Positions 8,940 to 16,057 of a stretch of DNA of 52,242 bases are shown one piece after another. The notes beneath the pieces were generated by a model that worked only from the letters and a program-made list of their open reading frames with translations, made no database searches and had not been told where the DNA came from. How positions within the stretch are numbered: position 1 is the stretch's first letter; every line of letters starts with the position of its first letter. The DNA comes from an uncultured Prevotellaceae bacterium (GTDB lineage Bacteria > Bacteroidota > Bacteroidia > Bacteroidales > Muribaculaceae): the NCBI GenBank assembly GCA_900318865.1, contig ONMF01000017.1:1-52242 (forward strand). The letters run 5' to 3'. The position numbers and the translations under genes are program-made.

Positions 8940-8947
8940 CAAAGATA
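8940..8947 (-). promoter_or_regulatory. -7 box before the truncated HTH/DUF2075 pair
   Basis: On the minus strand TATCTTTG matches TAnnTTTG and lies 19 bases before the ATG at 8920. No TTTG is found at the right distance upstream, so only half of the consensus is supported. Confidence 0.5.
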
Positions 8948-9051
8948 ATGAAAAAATTTCATTCTTTCTTCGAAATCACTTTACGTTTCGGGGGGCCACG
9001 CAGGGTCACTTTTGCTCCAAAAAGGTCACCTGAAGTTCACCGGCAAAAGAA

Positions 9052-9080
9052 AAGCACCTACAAAATCTTTGTAAGTGCTT
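9052..9080 (-). terminator. Terminator following the tRNA 3' fragment
   Basis: AAGCACCTACAAA (9052-9064) pairs with TTTGTAAGTGCTT (9068-9080) over a three-base loop. On the minus strand it is followed by a T-rich run (TTTTCTTTTG). Its place just beyond the tRNA-like 3' end is what a native tRNA gene terminator would look like. Confidence 0.7.
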
Positions 9081-9090
9081 GATTTTCAGT

Positions 9091-9134
9091 GTAGACCAGC
9101 AAGGGCTTGAACCTGGGACCTCCAGATTATGAGC
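9091..9134 (-). tRNA. tRNA 3' half (CAT anticodon), probable attachment-site relic
   Basis: Read on the minus strand this begins at an anticodon loop CTCATAA, continues through the anticodon-stem 3' strand TCTGG, a variable region AGGTC, a T-arm with GGTTCAAGCC, and an acceptor-like end CTGGTCTAC. The 5' half of a tRNA (D-arm, acceptor 5' strand, anticodon-stem partner CCAGA) is absent: the bases preceding the loop are unrelated and AT-rich. A 3' tRNA half with its own terminator is the classic footprint left at one end of an element that integrates into tRNA genes. The intact tRNA is not in this window. Confidence 0.65.
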
Positions 9135-9248
9135 CGCAAATAACGATTTTTATGATACTCCATGATATGTAACTATATTGATATTCAACGACTTAGATTT
9201 TTATGATTTTCACAGAATCTTACAAAACACCCCTAACTGAAATAAAAA

Positions 9249-9323
9249 GTTTACGCATTGTTTACGCAGATTTGGAACACCAGACCATAAATCTAGTGAC
9301 TTTTGTCCCATTTTGTTTACGCA
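9249..9323. repeat. Three GTTTACGCA direct repeats near the tRNA fragment
   Basis: GTTTACGCA occurs at 9249-9257, 9260-9268 and 9315-9323; the last two are followed by the related GATTTGG and GAATTTGG. Short direct repeats 120-190 bases inside an attachment core resemble arm-type integrase sites, but no integrase gene remains in the window. Otherwise 9135-9373 holds no convincing gene. Confidence 0.4.
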
Positions 9324-9373
9324 GAATTTGGGGTTTAATGGACAGTATAAACAACAGACTACAATCTGGAGGT

Positions 9374-9511
9374 CACAAATGGCCGAATGAATTTGCTCCA
9401 AATCACCGTACAGCACTTTGCCAAACAACCAAGTGGAAGAAAGCCAAACGACCAAATATTATTAAGCTAAATGACCAAGCGAAATAGAGCCAAATAACCA
9501 AATTGTAAGTA
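9374..9511 (+). repeat. Six-unit direct repeat array with exact 23-base period
   Basis: Units start at 9374, 9397, 9420, 9443, 9466 and 9489, each exactly 23 bases apart. Each begins with a version of GCCAAAYRACCAA (for example GCCAAACGACCAA at 9443 and GCCAAATAACCAA at 9489) followed by about 10 unrelated bases. The last four units are best conserved and the first two are degenerate. The array ends about 30 bases before the -7 box of the DUF4143 gene. The strict spacing of about two helical turns suggests cooperative protein binding, as at a multi-site operator or iteron. The period is not a multiple of three, so it is not a coding repeat. Confidence 0.8.
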
Positions 9512-9540
9512 AAGTATTCTTTTGTTTCAAGAATAATTAC

Positions 9541-9548
9541 TACCTTTG
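9541..9548 (+). promoter_or_regulatory. -7 box of the DUF4143 gene
   Basis: TACCTTTG fits TAnnTTTG and lies 27 bases before the ATG at 9576. A TTTG at 9521-9524 is 16 bases upstream, shorter than the usual 19-21. This box rules out the upstream TTG-type start at 9546. Confidence 0.6.
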
Positions 9549-9575
9549 CACCGAAAATCATATGAGGTTATTATT

Positions 9576-10865
9576 ATGGCTGAGAATATATTCAATTATC
9601 GAAAGCGAATCGCAGACATTCTTCTAGAAGAGAAATTAGATGCAATGGGGGCTGTCCTTATTGAAGGACCTAAAGCTTGTGGCAAAACGACTACCGCAGA
9701 ACAACAAGCTAAGAGTGTTCTGTATATGGATGATCCAGCAAACATACAACAAAATCTCCAATTAGCGGAAACCAACATCAAACGACTGCTTCAAGGTGAT
9801 ACCCCAAGGCTTATTGATGAATGGCAGATAGCTCCTCAAATATGGGATGCAGTGCGTTTTGAAGCAGACCATAGAAAGGATGATGGTTTGTTCATGCTCA
9901 CAGGCTCTGCCGTTCCTGCAGATAAATCAAAGATTCGCCATACTGGTGCTGGGCGTTTTGCATGGCTCACCATGCGTCCCATGACGTTGTGGGAATCGGG
10001 AGAATCTTCGGGAGATGTGAGTATCAGAGATCTTTTTGCTAAGCCAGAAAAGGTTGATGGAGAAAGTGCGCTGAAGATGGAAGACATCGCTTATGCTATT
10101 TGTCGAGGTGGCTGGCCAAAATCTCTAACCAAGAAAAGTCAGAAGGCAGCACTTCGTCAGGTCACAGAATATTTTGAAGCCATAACACGCTCTGACATTT
10201 CAAGAGTTGACGGAGTTGAAAGAGATGAGTTCCGTGCAAAGAGACTTATGCGCTCATATGCACGATTACAAGGAGCAATGGCCAGCATACCCACTATCAT
10301 AGAAGATATGAAAACGAATGAGCCGGAAGACATGAGCGACGAAACGGTTTCATCATATATCAAGGCTTTGAAAAAGATTTTCGTAATAGAGGACATGCCA
10401 GCTTGGAATCCCAATCTGCGTTCAAAAACCTCCATACGGACCAGTGACACACGTTATTTTGTCGACCCATCTTTGGCTATTGCGGCTTTAGGTATAGGAC
10501 CGAATGACTTGCTGAACGACCTAAACACTTTGGGCTTGTTTTTTGAAACGCTCTGTGTGCGAGACCTCCGCGTGTATGCAGAAGCCAACGACGGAGACGT
10601 GTTTCACTACAGAGACAAGAGTGGTCTTGAATGTGACACGGTTGTGCATCTGCGAAACGGTAGCTATGGTCTCATTGAGATAAAATTGGGTGGTGATACG
10701 CTTATTGCGGAAGGGGCTGCCAATCTAAACACTTTGGCAGAAAAGATAGACACAACAAAAATGAAAACCCCATCATTTAAGATGGTTTTAACTGCCGTCG
10801 GGCAATTTGCGTACATGAGAACAGATGGTGTAATGGTTGTTCCTATCGGTTGTTTGAAGGATTAA
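9576..10865 (+). CDS. AAA_14/DUF4143 ATP-binding protein
   Basis: A 429-residue P-loop protein of the widespread AAA_14 plus DUF4143 architecture. Walker A is GPKACGKT at 31-38, a Walker B-like LIDEW is near 79-83, and a sensor-like LTGSA is at 108-112. The C-terminal DUF4143 part ends in a PD-(D/E)XK-like core: Asp354, then Glu368-x-Lys370 (GLIEIKLG). The family is common in mobile regions and its biochemical role is not settled. I use the ATG at 9576 (MAENIFNY), which has GAGG upstream; an upstream start would fall inside the promoter. It is preceded by the 23-base repeat array and followed after 39 bases by the HEPN gene, so the two are probably co-transcribed. Its AT-rich codon use contrasts with the core genes. 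Confidence 0.88.
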   Translation: MAENIFNYRKRIADILLEEKLDAMGAVLIEGPKACGKTTTAEQQAKSVLYMDDPANIQQNLQLAETNIKRLLQGDTPRLIDEWQIAPQIWDAVRFEADHRKDDGLFMLTGSAVPADKSKIRHTGAGRFAWLTMRPMTLWESGESSGDVSIRDLFAKPEKVDGESALKMEDIAYAICRGGWPKSLTKKSQKAALRQVTEYFEAITRSDISRVDGVERDEFRAKRLMRSYARLQGAMASIPTIIEDMKTNEPEDMSDETVSSYIKALKKIFVIEDMPAWNPNLRSKTSIRTSDTRYFVDPSLAIAALGIGPNDLLNDLNTLGLFFETLCVRDLRVYAEANDGDVFHYRDKSGLECDTVVHLRNGSYGLIEIKLGGDTLIAEGAANLNTLAEKIDTTKMKTPSFKMVLTAVGQFAYMRTDGVMVVPIGCLKD

Positions 10866-10904
10866 TGTATTCCCTTATATTTACAAATCTAAAAATAAAG
10901 CGAC

Positions 10905-12275
10905 ATGAAAGAGGTTAAAGAAGACATGCAGGATTATAAAAAAGAAATTGTGTCTGATGATTCTCAGAATGAAAAACCAACATGCTCAAAATTTGAGCGC
11001 GTATTGGAAAGATATATAGAGTTGATTAATACACAAGACCGATCTTTACCAGTGATTACAAATATACTGTTGGCAAATGCCAAAACATGGAGTGATCGGC
11101 TGTCAGATTTTATAACTAAATATAAAATAGACGAAAAAAAGGAAGAAGACAATATGCTTTTTTCCTTACCTTTAAATAAGGCTGCGAAATTCCAGAAGTT
11201 GTTAAAAGAGCAGTCTTGTAGCTTAGATTCCTTGAATCTTGCAGTTTCTAATATCGTTGTAGCAATTGTAAGTCTTTATGATTATTTCTTTTCGGAATTA
11301 GTGAGATTATATTATACTTTAAATCCTAGTGTTTTGGATATTTCGAAGAAACAGTTTTCTGCTGAACAAGTTTTGTGTTTTGATACCATCGAAGATTTCA
11401 GAAATTCCTTAATAGAAAAAGAGATAGAAACTATACTGCGTGATAGTCACACAGATCAAATTGAATGGCTGGAGAAAAAGTTGGAGATACCCCTAACAAA
11501 AGGGGTGTCCGTATATCCTGAATTTGTAGAAATAACAGAAAGGCGTAATCTTTTTGTTCATGCTAATGGACGTGTTTCGAAGCAATATTTAAAAGAATGC
11601 AATAGATTTAATGTAAAAGGGATTGACGAAATAAAAGAAGAGTGTACACTAAAGTGTACTCCCAATTATGCAAATAAATGCTATACTGTTTTCTTTGAAA
11701 TAGGTGTTAAATTGGGTATTGTAATGTGGCATAAATTAAAGCCAGAAGAATATGAAGAAATGTATGCATTTATTGATCCTGTGTGTTTTAATTTGATTCG
11801 CGAAAAAAAATATCCTTAGGCGTTGAAACTTCTAGATTTCATGTTAACGACTCCATTTAAGAAAGATTGCCCATATGCTTATAAATTAGTGTTTACAATC
11901 AACAAAGCTCTTGTGTACCATTTGCAGGGAGATAAGAAGAAAGCTTGTGATATCGTTACAAGACTAGATTGTTCGGCTGCAGAAGAAATATACAGGATGG
12001 CTGTGTCTATTTTGAAAGATGACACTGCTTCTGCTTTGCAGTCAATGAAAGAAATTGGAAAAAATGTAAAAATGCGCGATGCATATAAAGAATGGCCTTT
12101 GTTTACGTCAATAAGAGATACAGAAGAGTTTAAGAAATTGTACCAAGAAATATACGAGGAAGAGTATCAATATGATGAGATCCCATCAACGGATTTCGAC
12201 AAACTCTTGCATAATGCATTAGAAATGCATAAAAAACATCAAAAGAATAATAAGCCTAAATCTTCAGATAAATAG
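10905..12275 (+). pseudogene. HEPN-family protein with C-terminal helical region, split by an in-frame TAG
   Basis: The first part (10905-11819, 304 residues) ends in REKKYP followed by TAG at 11817-11819. The same frame then continues without interruption (GCG TTG AAA CTT CTA, A-L-K-L-L-D-F) to 12275, adding about 150 residues with TPR-like helices (YKLVFTINKALVYHLQGDKKKACDI). This resembles one protein of about 455 residues with a single nonsense change, for example TTG to TAG. The first part has Arg214-x4-His219 (RNLFVH), the signature of HEPN ribonuclease-like domains. If real in the cell, the stop gives a truncated but still HEPN-containing protein; alternatively it is a sequencing error, or the second half restarts at ATG 11841. 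Probably in one unit with the DUF4143 ATPase. Strongly AT-rich. Confidence 0.65.
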
Positions 12276-12318
12276 ATGTTCCAAATAAAAAAAGGAGACT
12301 ATATACTACAATACCCTA

Positions 12319-12369
12319 AAATTCGTGACAACCCCAATAGATAAAGGGAGTTCACGGATTTCTTTTTTA
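12319..12369 (+). terminator. Terminator of the ATPase-HEPN unit
   Basis: AAATTCGTGA (12319-12328) pairs with TCACGGATTT (12352-12361, one G-U), followed by CTTTTTT. Confidence 0.75.
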
Positions 12370-12423
12370 GGCAAAATCGCTAAGTGCCTGCCACGTCCAG
12401 CCTTGCAAACAAATCTTTATCAA

Positions 12424-12462
12424 CGTTAATAATCTATAACCGCCTTGCGGCATTTATTAACG
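12424..12462 (+). promoter_or_regulatory. Compound hairpin in the leader of the 88-residue gene
   Basis: CGTTAATAA (12424-12432) is the inverted partner of TTATTAACG (12454-12462), with a second small stem CCGC/GCGG inside. It lies 30 bases before the start codon and could act as an operator or as a leader structure; no known riboswitch fits. Confidence 0.4.
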
Positions 12463-12491
12463 AGAAAAGACATTAACAAGGAGAATAACGC

Positions 12492-12758
12492 ATGAATTAT
12501 ACATATCATCCTGCAATTAGAGAATCTTTATTGCGTTCAGAGGTAGTCAATGCACGCTGCGAAGTCTCTATACCACTATATAAGTTGAGAAAAGAATTAG
12601 AAAAGCATCGTGTACCAAAGTCCGAATTTATGGAGTATCTTTATGCCTATGCTCCTAGGGCAGAGCAGGGATATATAAGAGAGGTAAACGAAAGACTTTA
12701 TGGCAATGAAACGATTAGCCGTGAAGAAACATTCCTTATTGCATCGGGGTTGTGTTAA
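12492..12758 (+). CDS. Hypothetical protein (88 residues)
   Basis: A short ORF I do not recognise. The ATG is preceded by AAGGAG at a good distance, which is unusual for these genes and supports translation. The product is mixed alpha-helical and charged (KLRKELEKHRVPKSEFMEYLYAY), with no signal peptide, membrane segment or obvious zinc site. It lies in the AT-rich island between the HEPN gene and the convergent HNH-like gene. A small regulatory or toxin/antitoxin role is possible but unsupported. Confidence 0.55.
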   Translation: MNYTYHPAIRESLLRSEVVNARCEVSIPLYKLRKELEKHRVPKSEFMEYLYAYAPRAEQGYIREVNERLYGNETISREETFLIASGLC

Positions 12759-12823
12759 TGTTTTTTTGATAGAAGTTTTGGTATTGTTATAATAAAAGTA
12801 CCGAAACAACGTTATAGTAAAAG

Positions 12824-12890
12824 AAAGTCGCAGACGTGGTGCATTCCGACTGCGGCTTTGATAAGGCTCTTTATCGTGTTGCAGCACGAT
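12824..12890. terminator. Two hairpins between convergent genes
   Basis: AAAGTCGCAG (12824-12833) pairs with CTGCGGCTTT (12850-12859), and ATCGTGT (12873-12879) with GCACGAT (12884-12890). They lie between the ends of the 88-residue gene and the HNH-like gene and may serve both; T-tracts are weak. Confidence 0.45.
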
Positions 12891-12909
12891 GTGAGCAAAG
12901 AACATTCAA

Positions 12910-13209
12910 TTAAAGATTGCTTGGAACAGGCACCAATGTCACATTGACATCAAAGGTGTCTGTTCTGTGGTTACATGAAGAACATAGCGGAACAATATAC
13001 CAACTTTGGTCACTGCTGTATGCTTTCTGAACATGGCAACCGTCAAAATCCTTTCTAAGAGTAGCCTCACCACAAGCAGGACATTTGTAATATGTGTTAT
13101 CCTCCAACTTGCAATTTGCTTTATCTTCCCAGTAACTTAACCAAGAATTATAAGGCTTAGGTGGTTTTGTACTAATCTTGCTTGACCCCTTTACATTATG
13201 TATATACAT
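12910..13209 (-). CDS. Small HNH-like zinc-binding protein
   Basis: A 99-residue protein with a treble-clef pattern: Cys43-x2-Cys46 (CPAC), Gly-Cys-His59 (DGCHVQK), then Cys76-x2-Cys79-Asn80 (LCSSCNHR). The Cys pairs could bind one zinc, and His59 and Asn80 sit where the catalytic His and Asn of HNH nucleases lie. It resembles small bacterial proteins with the pattern GAHVQK...WYIIPLCKEHN that accompany accessory genes. Whether it cuts DNA is unknown. It is the last gene of the AT-rich island; 13210-13478 beyond it holds no gene, RNA or repeat that I can see. Confidence 0.7.
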   Translation of the reverse strand: MYIHNVKGSSKISTKPPKPYNSWLSYWEDKANCKLEDNTYYKCPACGEATLRKDFDGCHVQKAYSSDQSWYIVPLCSSCNHRTDTFDVNVTLVPVPSNL

Positions 13210-13478
13210 CTTGTCAGATTTCTAAAGTTAAACAATGCGAACTAACACGTATCTTCAGTTTTTTCATGGGGGAAGAATCTAAAATGAAGCCCATTCACGT
13301 TATCCTGATTAGAAAATCATAGGCTCGTGAGTGCCTAATGCACCAATATATAAAATTACAAATAGTATGCCATTAGAGTTGAAATGACAAAATGGCAGGA
13401 TTCCATGGTCGAGAACACTAATTGTTAGGACTCTACGTTGAACGACTTACTTAATATAAAAAGATTTTTGAGGGGGAG

Positions 13479-14666
13479 TCATTCCACCTGCAGGACCAGG
13501 CCCTTGAGGTATTCGCCCTCGGGGTGGTAGATGCTGATGGGATGGTCGGCTGGCTGGGTGAGCTGGTGCAGGATGCGCACGCGACGGCGCGACTGGGCCG
13601 CGGCGCTGAACACGGCCAGGCGGAACTGCTCTTTATTCACTGCCTGTGAGCAGGAGAAAGTGAACAGGATGCCGCCGGGCGCTATCTTTTCGAAGGCGCG
13701 GGCATTGATGCGGCGGTAGCCCACCAGGGCGTTGTGCAGGGCGCTCTTGTGCTTGGCGAAGGCCGGCGGGTCGAGGATGATGAGGTCGTAGGCCGCGGCG
13801 GGCATGGCATCGAGGAAGCGGAAAGCGTCGTCGGCACTGGAAGTGTGGCGCGGGTCGCCGGGGAAGTTCAACTCCACATTGGCATCGGTGAGGCGGATGG
13901 CCTTGGCACTGCTGTCGACCGAATGAACGGCCGCTGCCCCGCCCCGCATGGCGTAGAAGGAAAATCCGCCGGTGTAGCAAAACATGTTGAGCACGCGGCG
14001 GCCACGGGCGTAACGCTCGAGCAGAGCGCGGTTCTCGCGCTGGTCGACGAAGAATCCGGTCTTCTGGCCCTTGAGCCAGTCGACGTGGAATCGCAGGCCG
14101 TTCTCCATGGCGATGTCGGTGTCGTAGCTGCCTATGATGTAGTCGTTCTGCGGGTCGAGCTGGGCCTTGAAGGGCAGTGTGGTCTCACTCTTGTAGTAAA
14201 CGTTCTGCACCAAGCCGTCCGGCAGAGCGGTGAGTGCGCGGGCAATGGCGGCGCGGGCAAAGTGCATGCCCGGCGAGTGGGCCTGCAGCACGGCGGTGTG
14301 GCCGTAGATGTCGACCACAAGGCCCGGCAGGAAGTCGCCCTCGCCATGCACCAGGCGGAAGGCGTTGTTGTCGGGGCGGATGAGTTGCAGCGCCTGGCGC
14401 ACGGCGAAGGCCCGGGCAAGGCGTGCGGCGTAGAAATCGTCGTCGACGGGCGTGTCGTCGAAAGCGAGCATGCGCACGGCGATGCTGCCTATCTGATAGT
14501 GGCCGTTGCCCACGAGCGTGCCGTCGTGGGTGTAGACGGTGACCAGGTCGCCCTCTTCGATGGCGGGGTCGGCATGGTCGATAGCGCCCGAGAACACCCA
14601 GGGGTGGAAGCGCTGGAGCGATTCCTCCTTGCCGCGGCGCAAAGTGATGGTTTTATAAGTAGCCAT
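13479..14666 (-). CDS. Class I SAM-dependent rRNA methyltransferase (RlmI-like)
   Basis: About 395 residues. An N-terminal PUA-type domain (KGKEESL-like start, HPWVFSGAI) is followed by a Rossmann methyltransferase domain with DQRENR, the SAM-binding NMFCYTGGFSFYA, LDPPAFAKHK and TFSCSQAV. This is the architecture of the 23S rRNA cytosine-5 methyltransferase RlmI. The ATG at 14666 (MATYKTITL) matches usual family N-termini. An alternative ATG at 14681 overlaps the rseP stop by four bases (ATGA); either allows coupling to rseP. Third gene of a dxr-rseP-rRNA methyltransferase cluster. Confidence 0.87.
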   Translation of the reverse strand: MATYKTITLRRGKEESLQRFHPWVFSGAIDHADPAIEEGDLVTVYTHDGTLVGNGHYQIGSIAVRMLAFDDTPVDDDFYAARLARAFAVRQALQLIRPDNNAFRLVHGEGDFLPGLVVDIYGHTAVLQAHSPGMHFARAAIARALTALPDGLVQNVYYKSETTLPFKAQLDPQNDYIIGSYDTDIAMENGLRFHVDWLKGQKTGFFVDQRENRALLERYARGRRVLNMFCYTGGFSFYAMRGGAAAVHSVDSSAKAIRLTDANVELNFPGDPRHTSSADDAFRFLDAMPAAAYDLIILDPPAFAKHKSALHNALVGYRRINARAFEKIAPGGILFTFSCSQAVNKEQFRLAVFSAAAQSRRRVRILHQLTQPADHPISIYHPEGEYLKGLVLQVE

Positions 14667-14677
14667 AACGCGGAAAG

Positions 14678-16054
14678 TCATTTAAAGAAATAGCGGTAGA
14701 TGTCGTTGCCGTTGGCAAAAAGCAGCAGGGCCAGCAGCAGAGCCATGCCCACCATCTGGGCGTGCTCGAGGAACTTGTCGCTGGGCTGGCGGCCGGTGAT
14801 GATTTCCCACAGAAGGAACAGCACATGGCCGCCGTCGAGCGCCGGGATGGGCAGGATGTTCATCACAGCGAGAATCACGCTCAGGAAGGCTGTGATGCTC
14901 CAGAAGTCGAGCCAGTTCCACGTGTCGGGGAAGATGCTGCCGATGGCACCGAAGCCGCCCAGGCTCTTGGCACCCTCGGGAGTGAAGATGACCTTGAGCT
15001 GCTTGACGTAGGCCACGAGTTTGTCCCATCCCATCTGGATGCCGCGGGGCACCGACTGGAAGATGTTGTAGTGCTTCACCACCACGTTGTAGACCTTGGT
15101 GGGCTGCGTGAGCAGGATGCCCAGCTTGCCGTCTTCGTCGATTCGGGCGTTAATGGTGAGCAGGCTGTCGGCACGCTGCACCACCATGGGCACCACAGTG
15201 CCCTTGTGCTTGAGCAGGGCCGCGGTGAACTGGTCGTAGCCTGGCGTGGTGTCGGCGGCCACCTTGAGCATACGGTCGCCGGGCAGTATTCCGGCCGCCT
15301 CGGCTCCCATGCGTGGCTGCGTCTGCGCCACCACCACCGGCAGGCGGATGTCCATGAAGGGCTGATGTGCCTCGGCATCCTTGTTGGCAGCCTCCAGATA
15401 GCCTGGCGGAATGGTGATGGCCACCGTGTCGCGGTGATTACGCAGCACGGTCACCCGGTGCCCCATGATGATGGTCTGGATGTCCTCGGGACGGTAATAG
15501 GTGAGCGCCTTGCCGTCGACCGCCAGGGGGATGTCGCCGTCCTGGAAGCCAATCTGATGGGCACTGTCGCAGTAAATCATGCCCTCGGTGGCATCGGTGT
15601 AGTTGATGAACATCTCGCCGTAGGTGTAGACGATGCCCGTGTAGATGGCGATGGCCATCAGGAAGTTGAACAGCACACCGCCCACCATGATGAACAGGCG
15701 CTGCCACGCGGGCTTGGCGCGGAACTCGTAGGGCTTGGCAGGCTGACGCATCTGCTCGGTGTCCATCGACTCGTCGATCATGCCGGCAATCTTGCAATAT
15801 CCGCCCAGGGGCAGCCAGCCCACACCGTACTCGGTGGCCCGCCACGAGGTTTTCACCTCGTTGCCGTCGGCGTCGGTCTTGGCACGGGGTTTCCACTTGG
15901 CAATGGTGAACCAGGGATTGAAGAAGAGGTAAAATTTCTCGACCCACACGCCGAACAGCCGCGAGAACGAATAATGTCCGAACTCATGCACGACCACCAG
16001 CAGGCCCAGGGCCAAAATCATTTCGAAGGCTTTCAGCCAGAATGTGCTACTCAT
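14678..16054 (-). CDS. rseP: RIP metalloprotease RseP
   Basis: Site-2-type intramembrane zinc protease (458 residues) that cleaves membrane-spanning anti-sigma factors or signal-peptide remnants. The zinc motif HEFGH is at 23-27 in the first membrane segment, and the third ligand is in LDGGH at 406-410. One or two PDZ domains lie between, with the second near 225-300. The segment around 55-70 (KPRAKTDADGNEVKTS) is a loop typical of Bacteroidales members. It starts three bases after the dxr stop. Confidence 0.93.
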   Translation of the reverse strand: MSSTFWLKAFEMILALGLLVVVHEFGHYSFSRLFGVWVEKFYLFFNPWFTIAKWKPRAKTDADGNEVKTSWRATEYGVGWLPLGGYCKIAGMIDESMDTEQMRQPAKPYEFRAKPAWQRLFIMVGGVLFNFLMAIAIYTGIVYTYGEMFINYTDATEGMIYCDSAHQIGFQDGDIPLAVDGKALTYYRPEDIQTIIMGHRVTVLRNHRDTVAITIPPGYLEAANKDAEAHQPFMDIRLPVVVAQTQPRMGAEAAGILPGDRMLKVAADTTPGYDQFTAALLKHKGTVVPMVVQRADSLLTINARIDEDGKLGILLTQPTKVYNVVVKHYNIFQSVPRGIQMGWDKLVAYVKQLKVIFTPEGAKSLGGFGAIGSIFPDTWNWLDFWSITAFLSVILAVMNILPIPALDGGHVLFLLWEIITGRQPSDKFLEHAQMVGMALLLALLLFANGNDIYRYFFK

Positions 16055-16057
16055 TTC

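Noticed and set aside
8990..9045. Insertion-sequence end (GGTCAC repeated around TTTTGCTCC)
   Set aside because: GTCAC appears several times but there is no transposase, target duplication or matching second end.
9203..9487. 94-codon ORF between the tRNA relic and the ATPase
   Set aside because: Overlaps the GTTTACGCA and 23-base repeats, has no promoter or ribosome site, and its translation has no coherent character.
9374..9511. CRISPR array
   Set aside because: Conserved part is only 13 bases, gaps only 10 bases, units degenerate at one end, and no cas genes.
10905..12275. Stop-codon recoding of TAG
   Set aside because: TAG is used as a normal terminator at the end of this same gene and of the truncated HTH gene; a point mutation is simpler.
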